Origin: Microbulbifer donghaiensis
GTDB taxonomy: Bacteria > Pseudomonadota > Gammaproteobacteria > Pseudomonadales > Cellvibrionaceae
DNA length: 64,000 nt
Direction of reading: 5' to 3'
Assembly (NCBI RefSeq): GCF_900129095.1
Contig: NZ_FQVA01000001.1
Span: 1,302,001-1,366,000 of the forward strand
The position numbers and the translations under genes were made by a program. Under the pieces are notes generated by a model that was not told where the DNA came from, did not search any database, and saw only the letters and a program-made list of their open reading frames with translations. Of the stretch, positions 19,168 through 29,657 are shown in pieces (the stretch's first letter is position 1; every line of letters begins with the position of its first letter).

Positions 19168-19704
19168 TTATTCGGTTTTTGCAATACCTGGCACGAAATC
19201 CAGTGCGAGCGAATTCAGGCAATAGCGCAAACCGGTGGGTTCAGGACCGTCCTTGAAGACATGGCCGAGGTGCTCACCACAGGCCGACAGCACTTCGGTG
19301 CGTCTCATACCCCAGCTGTAATCGTCCTTCAGCACCACATTTTCCGGATAGGCAATCTCCCAGAAACTCGGCCAGCCGGTGCCGGATTTGAACTTGTGCC
19401 GGGAGCTGAAAACCGGCAAGCGGCATCCGGCAGTCACATAAGTGCCCTCTGCTTCATTCTTCAACCATTTGCCGCTGAAGGCGCGCTCTGTGTCCTTTTC
19501 CCACAATACCTGGAATTGATCCTCAGGCAACAACTGGCGCCAGACGGACTTGGGAATGGCAGACAGGTTGGTGCCGGCGGCGATATGCCCCCTGGCCTCC
19601 GCCACTGTCATGGACTGATCGCGGTTTTCATCGGCCTCCGTGCAGGCCGGCAACGCAAATACCGCCAGCAGCAATGTGACCAAATGCAGGGATCTATTCA
19701 TCAT
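19168..19704 (-). CDS. msrB: Lipoprotein peptide-methionine (R)-S-oxide reductase, MsrB
   Basis: Reduces methionine-R-sulfoxide in proteins. The 178-residue product has an export signal with lipobox LPAC (Cys21), so it should be an envelope lipoprotein, unlike cytoplasmic MsrB. The catalytic core is intact: KFKSGTGWPSFWE, HLGHVF, and the resolving/active region RYCLNSLALDF with the catalytic Cys. The two CxxC zinc pairs of many MsrB proteins are broken: the first reads VTAGC and the second VLSAC, each keeping only one Cys. This fits the zinc-free MsrB group. GGAGGG precedes the ATG. Confidence 0.92.
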   Translation of the reverse strand: MMNRSLHLVTLLLAVFALPACTEADENRDQSMTVAEARGHIAAGTNLSAIPKSVWRQLLPEDQFQVLWEKDTERAFSGKWLKNEAEGTYVTAGCRLPVFSSRHKFKSGTGWPSFWEIAYPENVVLKDDYSWGMRRTEVLSACGEHLGHVFKDGPEPTGLRYCLNSLALDFVPGIAKTE

Positions 19705-19770
19705 TCGACGCCCTCCGCGGGTAGCTTGTTCCCGCCACTATCAATTTGGAGTCCGGACGGGCCCCGCGGT

Positions 19771-22700
19771 TCAAATAACCGGAGCCAGCCGGGGCGGCGC
19801 GTTATCGGGCTCGGCGCGCAGACCTTCCGGCGCAGCCTCGAGCCGGCGGCGCTCCTCCTGCTCCGCGGCTTCACCCTGCCGCTGGGCGCCATCGCCGTCA
19901 AACAGCTTGTCAAAGCGCACTTGCGGCTCCTCCCAGTCACCGCTGATGCGGTAACTGACGCTGGCCATTTTGCTCACCTGTTTCTTGAACGCCTTACTGA
20001 TCAGGTAGACCCCCGCCGCCGCCGGCAGGCCGCCAGCCAGTGCCGCCACCAGGGCCAGGTTATTGCCCACCGGTAGCGTCGCCACCAGGGTCAGGTTCAG
20101 GTCCTCGCGCTTCAGGTTGACCCTGCCGGCCATCTGCAGCTCACTGGTCGGCCCCTCTACCTGAATGGGCACCGCGATCAGCAACTGGCCATCCCCCTCG
20201 AACACCACCTCTCCTCGCACCTGATCGAAAGCCATGCCGCTCTGGTAGAGGTCGGAAAAATCCAGTCGCAGGCGGCGCGCCCAGGTATCGAAGTTGAACA
20301 GCGACAACAGCCGCAGCAACGCCGAGCCGGCATTATCGGTCGCGCGCAGGAAGCGGCCATCGCGGATATCGATCTTCAATTCGCCGGACAGCAGGTTACC
20401 GGCCACCCGCGCCGGCGAGCCGTCCCAGCGCAGCGCGGTATCGAAACTCGCAAAGCGACTCTCGATAACCGGGTCCTGCCCCCAGGCTCGCTGAACATCC
20501 GCCAGATCATCGGCCACCAGGCGGCCGATAAACTGGGACGAATCGCGACCGTCCGCATCGCGCATCCACATCAGCTGGGCCCCGAGTTTTTTCTCGCCGC
20601 TGCCGCGCCCCTCCAGGCGCACACCGCGCGCAGCACCGCGGATATCGCTGAGCACAAGGCGGTCTGCGGATGGGCGCAAACGGAAGGACCAGCGCCCCAT
20701 ATCCTCGTCACCGATTCGCAGGCTGTCGGTACTGAAGTCCACTCTGGGGAGAGTCGTAAAATCGTATCCGGCCCAGGGATCCGTCTCCTGTGAAGCTTTG
20801 GCGCTGTCGGCACCGGGCGCAGCCTCGGCCGGCGCCGGCAGGTGCAGGTGCGTCAGGTCCAGCCGCAGTGGCGTCGAGCCGTTCATGACGCCACTGAGCT
20901 GCCCGGCAGCGGTTTCACTGTCGAATTGCACTTGCCAATCGGCACCGAGACCGCGGCCGCGCACGTGGATATGTGCAATTTCGGTTGTCCCGAACAGCAG
21001 GCGATCGGTACTCAGATCGAGAGTCACTGGCAGTGGCTCCGGCGCAGTGCCCAGGTCATCACCGCCGCTTGGACCAGCTTCGTATATCTGCAACAGCTCG
21101 CGCCAGCGCGGCAGGTCTATGCGCGACAAGTCGCCGCGGATTGCCAAACCGCGATCCTGGGGCAACTTCGCTTCGGCATTCAGCGCGATAATGCCGCGCT
21201 CCATAGCCCCCTGCACCAGCCAGAACTGCCCCTGCACATGTTCGCCGTAGGTTAAATGGAAAAGGCTGCCCTGCTCCCCGATGGGTACCCGCAACACGAA
21301 GTTGGTCTTGGCTTCGTCCTGCTTGCCCAGTGGCGCCGGCAGATTGATGGCGACCCCGGCCATATCGGAGTTCAGTTCAAAAATCGCCGCATAGGGCTTT
21401 TGTTTCGCCTTGGCCGGGATAGTCACCAACGCCTGGTAGGCAAAGACGCCGTCCAGCCACTGTAATTCCGGGCGGCCACTCCAGCTGCGCACGGACTCAG
21501 TACCGGCACTGCCATCGACCACCACCTGGGTGTCGCGCTGCTCGCCATCGCCGAAATGGCGAATCCTGGCGCTTAGTGGTCGTCCCCAGAGACTGCCATT
21601 GAGCTGCGTGCCGGCCAGCCCGTCTTCACTGTCGTAGTCCACGCGCCCCTGTAGCTGGTCGATTTCCAGCTTGAGGTTTTGCAGCTGCAGTGCCCCCTGC
21701 TGCAGGTCCACCTGCACACGCTGGCGGGCGGGCAGATCTGCACCGCCCAATGGCTGCGACAGGGCCAGGCTGCCATCGATCTGGCCATTCAGCTGCCACT
21801 GATCGAAGGCGCTGCCCAGATGCTGTCGCAGCGGCGACTGCTGCAACAGCCGGAGTCCGTCCGCCGCAGGGCCGGCCAACTGTGCGCGCACGTCGAGCAT
21901 AGAGCCGCGCCCGGCCGGGTTCGGGGTGACAGCCACCGCGATATCCCGCGCATCGATATTCCACAGTCGCGCCGCCGTGGCATCGACTCGAACATTGCCG
22001 TCATTGACCAGCAGGTGCCCGTCGACCTTGCGAGCGTCGGGCCAGCCGGCGGCATAATCGAGGTTGGCCCCGGCGAAGTCCGCCGCCAGCTGCACCGTCT
22101 GCCGATCGGCGTGTTCGCCCAGTGCCAGCAGCGCTTCGTCGTCACCCTCCCGGTAACTGGAACCGCGGTAGACAAAGCCGGCACTGACGACCCGACCGGG
22201 GTTCTGCGTGCCGAGCCCGTCATTGAGCCAGCGGCGCAGGTCGTCGCTGACGGTTTGTGGCACCAGCTGGCGCTGCGCCGATACCGCGGCGTCGCGCAGC
22301 CCCAATGCCAGGGTAAAGTCCGCCGCGCGGCTATGGGCAACATAGGGCAACTCCAGCAGGAACTGCCCGTTTACCCTGCCAAGCTCGCCGTCGAGCTGCA
22401 GCGGCCCCGACAGCACGTGCACAGAATTGCCCTCCCGATCCACGGACCAGGCGACAGTGCCGCTGGCGCTTTCGAAGTGAAACGGGTCGGTATAGAGCGT
22501 TGGGAAATGGGCGCTGAAACTGCCGCCGCCCAGTTCGACGCGTCCATCGGCGCCCTGAACCTGCAAAAAACCATTCAGCCCTTCGACTGCCGGCGCACCG
22601 CGGTGGGCCTGGGCGCTGATATTGTGCAGGTTGGCGCTGAGCCGGACCTGGCCGTCGGCAGCCCGAGCCAGCTGCACGTTACGTACCTGGCCGCCGGGTT

Positions 22701-23925
22701 GCAGTGCCCGCAACCACTCGTCCGCCGCCCCCTGCAAGAGTTCCAGTCGCTCCAGAATGCGGCTCCAGCCGCCGAGATCGATCACATCCGCGGCCAGCTG
22801 CAGGCCCTGCTCAGTACTGTTGCTAGCCTGCAGGTTCAGCGGTGGCATCTGCAGATCGAGCCAGCCCAGCTGGATATCCTGCAGGGCCAGACGCCATTGC
22901 TGGCCCGGCTGCCAGCGGCCGGAAATGTCGCCGGCAAGCGACTGCAGCGGCGCGAGTACCGATTCCGGCGACGCCTGCTCGGACGCGGTCGGCGAAAGAT
23001 CCGCCTGCGCCAGGCTGTCAGCATCAACCTGCTCAAGACTGAGACGGCCGAGCAGCCGGTAGCCGCTGTCTGTCTCGCTCTGCAACCAAAGTCTGCCGCG
23101 TGCCAGCTTGGGCCCATGCCAGTGGTACTTCTTCGGCAGCGGCGTCAGTTGGTGCAGCAGGGTGACGATATCGTCGTCGAGCAGCAGCTCGTTCAGCTGG
23201 ATATAGCCACTCAGGGAGAAGCGGGTCTTGTCGCGTGGATTGCCGCGCCCCTCGAGAATCAGGCGCAGGGTTTCCCGATCTGCCGACACCACCTGAGGAT
23301 CGTCGTCGCGGGAAATAAAGGCGCGGGCACTGAGGCGGTGAAAATAGCCACTATTTTCCAGCTGTATCTGTGGCAGGTTCATCTGCGCTCGCTGGCCATC
23401 TGCCAGGCGCAGGGAGATGCGGGCATTGCGCACCTGCACCTTGGGGCCCAGCTGAAAGATGCGCGCGGGATCCCCTACGCGCACGCCCCCTTCTCTCCCC
23501 CCCTCAACAGTTTCCAGTGCGGACTTTGGAAAACCGTCGATATGCCAGTGGCCGCTGTCGTCGCGACTCAGCCCTGCGGCAAACTCGTGCACCTGCAGGT
23601 TTTTCCACACCAGTTCGCGATTCCACAGGCTCGCGAGCAGGTCCAGGTGAAACAGACCGTAGCCCATCTGCACTTCGCCATTTTCGCCGAGGCGCAGCCC
23701 GTCCAGCTGCAATGCCACCTCCAGCGCCTGCCAGCGCAGTGACAGGCGATCCATTTGCACCGGCACGCCGAGGCTGTTGGACAGCCAGGCACTGATTTGC
23801 GGTCGGTACTGCTCCACCTGTGGCGACAGGATACGACCGGTCTGTACCAGTATTGCCAGCGCGATCACCACGCTGACGGTCAGCAGCCAGAACTTGCGCG
23901 CCAGCCAGCGCAGTATCCCGATCAC
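19771..23925 (-). CDS. yhdP: YhdP-family AsmA-like envelope protein
   Basis: Very large inner-membrane-anchored protein. In E. coli, YhdP with TamB and YdbH supports phospholipid transport to the outer membrane. The 1384 residues have one N-terminal membrane helix (about 12-30: FWLLTVSVVIALAILVQT). A long repetitive beta-strand region follows (DUF3971-type in the middle, AsmA-like C-terminal part from about 1150). A Glu/Arg-rich cytosol-like tail ends it. Start is GTG with a GAGGAGG ribosome binding site. It is downstream of rng in the same leftward operon, as in many Gammaproteobacteria; the multi-hairpin repeat copy 2 fills the gap. Confidence 0.93.
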   Translation of the reverse strand: MIGILRWLARKFWLLTVSVVIALAILVQTGRILSPQVEQYRPQISAWLSNSLGVPVQMDRLSLRWQALEVALQLDGLRLGENGEVQMGYGLFHLDLLASLWNRELVWKNLQVHEFAAGLSRDDSGHWHIDGFPKSALETVEGGREGGVRVGDPARIFQLGPKVQVRNARISLRLADGQRAQMNLPQIQLENSGYFHRLSARAFISRDDDPQVVSADRETLRLILEGRGNPRDKTRFSLSGYIQLNELLLDDDIVTLLHQLTPLPKKYHWHGPKLARGRLWLQSETDSGYRLLGRLSLEQVDADSLAQADLSPTASEQASPESVLAPLQSLAGDISGRWQPGQQWRLALQDIQLGWLDLQMPPLNLQASNSTEQGLQLAADVIDLGGWSRILERLELLQGAADEWLRALQPGGQVRNVQLARAADGQVRLSANLHNISAQAHRGAPAVEGLNGFLQVQGADGRVELGGGSFSAHFPTLYTDPFHFESASGTVAWSVDREGNSVHVLSGPLQLDGELGRVNGQFLLELPYVAHSRAADFTLALGLRDAAVSAQRQLVPQTVSDDLRRWLNDGLGTQNPGRVVSAGFVYRGSSYREGDDEALLALGEHADRQTVQLAADFAGANLDYAAGWPDARKVDGHLLVNDGNVRVDATAARLWNIDARDIAVAVTPNPAGRGSMLDVRAQLAGPAADGLRLLQQSPLRQHLGSAFDQWQLNGQIDGSLALSQPLGGADLPARQRVQVDLQQGALQLQNLKLEIDQLQGRVDYDSEDGLAGTQLNGSLWGRPLSARIRHFGDGEQRDTQVVVDGSAGTESVRSWSGRPELQWLDGVFAYQALVTIPAKAKQKPYAAIFELNSDMAGVAINLPAPLGKQDEAKTNFVLRVPIGEQGSLFHLTYGEHVQGQFWLVQGAMERGIIALNAEAKLPQDRGLAIRGDLSRIDLPRWRELLQIYEAGPSGGDDLGTAPEPLPVTLDLSTDRLLFGTTEIAHIHVRGRGLGADWQVQFDSETAAGQLSGVMNGSTPLRLDLTHLHLPAPAEAAPGADSAKASQETDPWAGYDFTTLPRVDFSTDSLRIGDEDMGRWSFRLRPSADRLVLSDIRGAARGVRLEGRGSGEKKLGAQLMWMRDADGRDSSQFIGRLVADDLADVQRAWGQDPVIESRFASFDTALRWDGSPARVAGNLLSGELKIDIRDGRFLRATDNAGSALLRLLSLFNFDTWARRLRLDFSDLYQSGMAFDQVRGEVVFEGDGQLLIAVPIQVEGPTSELQMAGRVNLKREDLNLTLVATLPVGNNLALVAALAGGLPAAAGVYLISKAFKKQVSKMASVSYRISGDWEEPQVRFDKLFDGDGAQRQGEAAEQEERRRLEAAPEGLRAEPDNAPPRLAPVI

Positions 23926-23943
23926 GCCCCCTCCTCACCGGTA

Positions 23944-24070
23944 GCGGCACAAGGATGTGCCGCCGCAGGCCTATGGCCTGCGCGAGCCCGTGAAACACCA
24001 GCAGAATGACACTTCTGCGCCAGTGTTTTTCGGGCGAAGACCCGATAGATCAGGGATGATCTAGCGGGTC
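23944..24070. repeat. Multi-hairpin intergenic element, copy 2 (between rng and yhdP)
   Basis: Same four-part layout as at 7001-7129. HP1: GGCACA-AGGA-TGTGCC (23,946-23,961). HP2: GCAGGCC-TAT-GGCCTGC (23,965-23,981). HP3: outer arms 23,987-23,998 with 24,023-24,034 (10 of 12 paired) enclosing GCAGAA/TTCTGC. HP4: a 13-bp stem with one mismatch (24,039-24,051 with 24,058-24,070) and loop AGGGAT. Outer-stem bases differ from copy 1 but still pair, which points to selection for structure. Confidence 0.75.
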
Positions 24071-24084
24071 TCCAGGAATAGGTA

Positions 24085-25575
24085 TCAGACCAGAACAATG
24101 TCGTACTGCTCCTGGTTGTAAATTGGCTCCACCTGGAACTGGATCGGGCGGCGGATAAATTCCTCCAGATCGGCGACGTTGGCAGACTCCTCATCGAGCA
24201 ACAAGTCGATGACCACCTGGCTCGCCAACACCATGATTTTTTCGCTGTCGTAGGCGCGCGCCTCGCGAATGATCTCGCGGAATATTTCGTAACACACCGT
24301 CTCGGCACTCTTCAATGTGCCGCGTCCACCGCATACCGGGCAGGACTCGCACAAAATCTGGCCGAGCGATTCGCGGGTGCGCTTGCGGGTCATTTCTACC
24401 AGGCCCAGCTCGGAGACACCGGTGATGCTGGACTTGGCGTGATCCCGCTCCAGCGTCTTTTCCAGCGTGCGCAGAACCTGGCGCTGGTGCTCCGGGTCCT
24501 TCATATCGATAAAGTCGATAATGATGATGCCGCCCAGATTGCGCAGGCGCAGCTGGCGCGCTATGGCAGTGGCCGCTTCCAGGTTGGTCTTGAAGATGGT
24601 TTCTTCCAGGTTGCGGTGGCCGACAAAAGCACCGGTATTCACATCGATGGTGCTCATGGCTTCCGTCTGCTCGATGATCAGATAGCCGCCGGACTTGAGG
24701 GTGACCTTGTTCTGCAGTGCCCTGCGAATCTCCTCCTCCACGCCGTAGAGATCAAACAGTGGGCGCTCGCCCGGGTAGTGCTCCAGGCGCCCGGCGATCT
24801 CCGGTGCATACTTGCCGGAAAACTCCGCCGCGCGACCGTGGGCCTCGCGGGAGTCGATTCGGATCTTCTCGGTATAAGGGCGCGCGAGGTCGCGCAGCGC
24901 GCGCATAAACAGCGGCAGGTCCTCGTAAATGACCGAGGGCACGGGGCGCTCCTTGATGCGCTGCTCCAGCTCCCGCCACAGCTTGTACAGGAAAGGGATA
25001 TCGCGCAGCAGCTCCTCTTCGCTGACGCCTTCCGCCACAGTGCGCAGAATAAAGCCGCCGTCGCCCGACTGGCCCTCATCCGCCAGTTTGGTCGACGCCA
25101 GTTCCACCAGCGCCCGCAGCCGTTCGCGCTCTTTTTCGTCTTCGATGCGGTTGGAGATGCCGATATGACGGGTCTGCGGCATATATACCAGGTAGCGCGC
25201 CGAGACCGACAGATGCGTCGTCAGGCGCGCGCCTTTGCTGCTGATCGGGTCCTTGACCACCTGCACCACCAGCGACTGCCCCTCGCGCACCAGCGCGCGG
25301 ATATCGGCGACTTCGCTCGACTCGCGGGACTCCATGCCCTCCTCGTCGAGCGGCGCGATATCCGAGGCGTGGATAAAACCGGCCCGCTCGAGACCGATAT
25401 CCACGAATGCCGCCTGCATGCCCGGCAAGACCCGCACCACCTTGCCTTTGTAGATATTGCCGACAATACCGCGGCGCGCGCTGCGCTCCAGGTAGACTTC
25501 CTGCAACACACCGTTTTCCACCAGCGCCACGCGGGTCTCGGTGGGCGCGACATTGATAAGCAGCTCTTCGCTCAA
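24085..25575 (-). CDS. rng: Ribonuclease G
   Basis: Endonuclease of the RNase E/G family; matures the 5' end of 16S rRNA and cleaves AU-rich RNA. The 496-residue protein has an N-terminal S1 RNA-binding region ([35 protein letters not shown]). The catalytic domain has the metal-binding segment [13 protein letters not shown], then the zinc-link CPVCGGRG. It lacks the long RNase E scaffold tail. I choose TTG 25575 (giving [20 protein letters not shown]): GGAGG lies 8 nt upstream and TTGA overlaps the maf stop. The longer frame from 25593 also starts with TTG but lacks such a site. Confidence 0.95.
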   Translation of the reverse strand: MSEELLINVAPTETRVALVENGVLQEVYLERSARRGIVGNIYKGKVVRVLPGMQAAFVDIGLERAGFIHASDIAPLDEEGMESRESSEVADIRALVREGQSLVVQVVKDPISSKGARLTTHLSVSARYLVYMPQTRHIGISNRIEDEKERERLRALVELASTKLADEGQSGDGGFILRTVAEGVSEEELLRDIPFLYKLWRELEQRIKERPVPSVIYEDLPLFMRALRDLARPYTEKIRIDSREAHGRAAEFSGKYAPEIAGRLEHYPGERPLFDLYGVEEEIRRALQNKVTLKSGGYLIIEQTEAMSTIDVNTGAFVGHRNLEETIFKTNLEAATAIARQLRLRNLGGIIIIDFIDMKDPEHQRQVLRTLEKTLERDHAKSSITGVSELGLVEMTRKRTRESLGQILCESCPVCGGRGTLKSAETVCYEIFREIIREARAYDSEKIMVLASQVVIDLLLDEESANVADLEEFIRRPIQFQVEPIYNQEQYDIVLV

Positions 25576-26201
25576 GAATCGGCCTCCTGCCAATAGGACT
25601 CACACCAATAGGGAATGGCGGCGTGCTCCAGCATCGGCACCAGCGCCTCCAGTGGCAAGCCGACCACATTGCTGTAACTGCCGCTAATGGACTCCACCAG
25701 CGCCGCACCCAGGCCCTGTATGCCGTAGCCGCCAGCCTTGTCGGCAGGTTCGCCGGTGCGCCAGTAAGCGTCGATCTGCGTCGTGGTCAGATGGCGGAAC
25801 CGCACTCGGGTTTCCACCTGGCGGCTGAACTGGCGTTCAGTTGAGCGCAGGCACAGGGCAGTCAGCACCGAGTGCTCGGTGCCGGAAAGTGCCCGCATCA
25901 TGGACTCAAAATCGGCGAAATCCCGCGGTTTCTCGAGGACGCGGTCACCGGCGAGTACCAGTGTATCGGCGCCCAGGGACCAGAGCCCAGCATTCGACTC
26001 ATCAGTCAACTGCAGCCCCGCCTCGGCCTTGTCATGGGCGAGGCGCTGGATATAGTCCTGGGGACTCTCACCGGCCTGGCGCTGCTCCGGCACGGCGGGG
26101 GTAACCTGCGAGAAAGGCACGGCGATCTGTGCCAGCAGCGCTGCGCGGCGCGGGGAGCCGGAGGCTAGGAGAAGTCTGCTTGCGGCGAAAGAATTTGGCA
26201 C
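25572..26201 (-). CDS. maf: Maf-family nucleotide pyrophosphatase (YhdE-like)
   Basis: House-cleaning nucleoside triphosphate pyrophosphatase that hydrolyses modified or canonical NTPs to NMP and PPi; linked to septum formation when overproduced. The 209 residues carry [14 protein letters not shown] at the N-terminus, the catalytic [17 protein letters not shown] region and a [27 protein letters not shown] end typical of Maf. It starts with GTG and its stop overlaps the TTG start of rng. It lies downstream of mreD but across a ~250-bp spacer. Confidence 0.94.
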   Translation of the reverse strand: MPNSFAASRLLLASGSPRRAALLAQIAVPFSQVTPAVPEQRQAGESPQDYIQRLAHDKAEAGLQLTDESNAGLWSLGADTLVLAGDRVLEKPRDFADFESMMRALSGTEHSVLTALCLRSTERQFSRQVETRVRFRHLTTTQIDAYWRTGEPADKAGGYGIQGLGAALVESISGSYSNVVGLPLEALVPMLEHAAIPYWCESYWQEADS

Positions 26202-26449
26202 AGTACTGCTTATTGTTAATGGATCAGCGGCTGATTATAGCGGTATCGGTCGAAAAGTGATCTGCCTTTTACAGTGTTTAACAGTAGGTGGTTCGAGTGG
26301 TGGATTCAGCAACCAAAGCTCACAGCCACAGACTTCAGGGCAAGGCGAAAAAGCGAAGGACTAGCAGGGCTAATTCAAGCTTTTTCAACGCAGCACTGGA
26401 GCCTGTGGCGAAGAGATCGGTTTCAGAATTCACCGCTCGGACCACGTGT

Positions 26450-26929
26450 TCAGCGCACCTGCAAACGCCCGGCCATAACACTGAGCCCCGGCGCCACCCA
26501 GGGCCACAATAATGCGCTGGTAAGCGCCGGCCACAGGAAGGTCAGCCCCGGCACCGGTTTACCGGCCAGGCTGTGCACCCAGTTGCCCACCACCTGGTTG
26601 ATGCCCACCAGCACAAACACCCACAACAGCTGTTGCGCAGGGTTGAAGGCGCGAGTGCGCCGGTAGGTCAACAGGCTGAAATAGGCCAGCACGGCCAATG
26701 CCAGGGCGTGCGTGCCCAGTGTCGCGCCGGTCACCAGATCCTCCAGCAGCCCCACCAGCCAGGCAAACCCGACGCCCAGACTCTGTGGCATGCGGGTGAT
26801 CCAGAAGATGACCAGCAGCGCCGTAAACGCCGGGCGGAACCACAGCCAGTGGTGTGGCAGCGGCATCACGGCCAGCAGCAGCGCCACCAATACGGTTGCG
26901 GCGATAAACCAGCGGTTATTCGGTTCCAA
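26450..26929 (-). CDS. mreD: Rod shape-determining protein MreD
   Basis: Membrane component of the elongasome; links MreB/MreC to peptidoglycan synthesis along the cell length. The 159-residue protein is almost entirely hydrophobic, with about five membrane helices (for example FIAATVLVALLLAVMPLP and ALALAVLAYFSLLTY). WLVGLLEDLVTGATLGTHAL is a conserved MreD segment. It starts with TTG inside the end of mreC (14-bp overlap), so translation is coupled. Confidence 0.93.
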   Translation of the reverse strand: MEPNNRWFIAATVLVALLLAVMPLPHHWLWFRPAFTALLVIFWITRMPQSLGVGFAWLVGLLEDLVTGATLGTHALALAVLAYFSLLTYRRTRAFNPAQQLLWVFVLVGINQVVGNWVHSLAGKPVPGLTFLWPALTSALLWPWVAPGLSVMAGRLQVR

Positions 26930-27758
26930 GGCTGTCGTTCCTGTCCCCGATCACCGCCAGCACGAAGCGACTGCGATTCATTCGCCCGCGCGGTTGCACT
27001 TCGGCCTCGGCAAAGGCTCGGCCGGGATCGCGCTGCACCGAAATGACCTCACCCACCGGGTAACCGGCCGGGAAACGCCCGCCGAGCCCGGAGCTCAGCA
27101 GCAGGTCGCCCTCGCGAATATCGCTGGTATTGGCCAGGTGGCGCAACTTGAGTCGGTAGAGGTCGCCGGTGCCCTCGGCTACCGCGCGCACACTGTTGCG
27201 CAGCACCTGGACCGGAATGGCGTGACTGGCGTCGGTGATCAGCAATACGCGGCTGGAGGAATCGCCGGCTTCGATCACCTGGCCCAGCAGGCCGCTGGCG
27301 TCCATGATCGGCGTGCCGAGTTCGACGCCATCGTCGCGGCCCTTGTCGATCAACAGCACATGCTCGAGCGGATCCGGCGAGATACCGATTATCTGCGCCA
27401 CCAGTACCCGCTCGTCCACCGTATCGGCGGAGTTCATCAGCTCCTTGAGCTGGGTGTTCTCCGCCTTTACCGCCGCGAGCAGCTGGCTGCGCTGCTCCAG
27501 CAGCAACACCTGGCGCTTGAGCCGGCTGTTCTCCTCCAGTAGCTCCTCGCGGGTGCGCCACTGTTCACCGGCCCAGTCGCCGACACGCTCGGGGGTGCCG
27601 GTGACCCAGTAAAAGGGCGCAACAAAGCCGGCCAGCCGCTCGCGCAGCGGTTGCAGCCAGTCGGTATAGAGGTTGATCGCGATCAGTGCCGCCGCCACCA
27701 GGCCCAGCACGAGGATGCGGGACTCCGGCGAAGGGCCGCGGGTAAATAGCGGTTTAAT
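26916..27758 (-). CDS. mreC: Rod shape-determining protein MreC, probable non-canonical start
   Basis: Bitopic periplasmic scaffold of the elongasome. Features: a membrane helix (RILVLGLVAAALIAINLY), a coiled coil (TREELLEENSRLKRQVLLLEQ region), then two beta-barrels with conserved SRVLLITDASHAIPVQVLRN and SGLGGRFPAGYPVG. The first standard start in frame is GTG 27710. The codons upstream of it encode KPLFTRGPSPESRIL, which matches the conserved MreC N-terminus (K-P-[LI]-F-x-R/K-G-P-S). A TGA stop at 27,780-27,782 closes the frame with no ATG, GTG or TTG. I place the start at ATT 27756-27758, 7 nt after GGGGG; CTG 27762-27764 is the alternative. GTG 27710 remains possible. Length would be 280 residues. 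Confidence 0.9.
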   Translation of the reverse strand: MKPLFTRGPSPESRILVLGLVAAALIAINLYTDWLQPLRERLAGFVAPFYWVTGTPERVGDWAGEQWRTREELLEENSRLKRQVLLLEQRSQLLAAVKAENTQLKELMNSADTVDERVLVAQIIGISPDPLEHVLLIDKGRDDGVELGTPIMDASGLLGQVIEAGDSSSRVLLITDASHAIPVQVLRNSVRAVAEGTGDLYRLKLRHLANTSDIREGDLLLSSGLGGRFPAGYPVGEVISVQRDPGRAFAEAEVQPRGRMNRSRFVLAVIGDRNDSLGTE

Positions 27759-27810
27759 GGGCAGACCCCCATTAACAGGTCAGTATGTGTTCTTGTTATC
27801 GGATCATACA

Positions 27811-27885
27811 TGTAAAAGCGGCCCCTGGTCGCGATCTTCCTCACGTCGCCGCAGCGACCGATCGCGACCAGGGGCCGCTCTTACA
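27811..27885. repeat. REPIN-like inverted pair of REP palindromes between mreB and mreC
   Basis: Two 26-bp arms (27,811-27,836 and 27,860-27,885) face each other around a 23-bp spacer and match at 25 of 26 positions. Each arm starts TGTAARAGCGG and contains its own small dyad GCGGCC-CCT-GGTCGC. The TGTARRAGCGG head resembles Pseudomonas REP sequences. The spacer holds GTCGC-CGCA-GCGAC. The pair ends 11 bp before the mreB stop, inside the mreBCD operon. Confidence 0.7.
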
Positions 27886-27896
27886 GAGATAGCCAG

Positions 27897-29304
<1,408 letters not shown>

Positions 29305-29592
29305 ATGGCCGTGGATACGCAAACCGTAGAAAAACTGGCGGAGCTGGCCCGCATCGCTATCTCCACCGAAACCATCGAAGAAGTCAGCACTCGCCTGGGC
29401 GATGTCCTGCAACTGGTAGATCAGCTGCAGGCCGTGAGCACCGAAGGCGTGGCGCCCATGGCCCACCCGCTGGACGAGGAACAGGTACTGCGCGCGGACG
29501 AGGTCAGCGAACCCAATCGCCGCGAAGAATTCCTGCAGCTGGCACCGCAGTCCGAAGAGGGCCTCTACCTGGTCCCGAAAGTGATCGACTAA
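29305..29592 (+). CDS. gatC: Glu/Asp-tRNA amidotransferase subunit C
   Basis: Small subunit that stabilises GatA-GatB in the amidotransferase. The complex converts Glu-tRNA(Gln) or Asp-tRNA(Asn) to the amidated form. The 95 residues match Gat[51 protein letters not shown] and the ending [17 protein letters not shown]. First gene of gatCAB. Two tRNA-Gln genes are also in this window; whether the complex serves Gln, Asn or both cannot be told from here. Confidence 0.96.
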   Translation: MAVDTQTVEKLAELARIAISTETIEEVSTRLGDVLQLVDQLQAVSTEGVAPMAHPLDEEQVLRADEVSEPNRREEFLQLAPQSEEGLYLVPKVID

Positions 29593-29657
29593 CCGCACAG
29601 AAAGCTCCGCGAAATCCGACAGAGCACCCAGCCGCTCTTAAGTCTTTAGGGAAGAAA

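Noticed and set aside
21679-23742. 687-codon open frame on the plus strand
   Set aside because: It is antisense to yhdP, whose AsmA/DUF3971 features and GTG start with a good ribosome binding site are clear. High GC content opens the opposite frame, and its translation shows no known domain.
24439-25596. 385-codon open frame on the plus strand
   Set aside because: Antisense to rng with no start signal and no recognisable motif.
26202-26449. Possible small gene between maf and mreD
   Set aside because: The short frames here have no ribosome binding site or protein-like composition. The segment holds only weak dyads.
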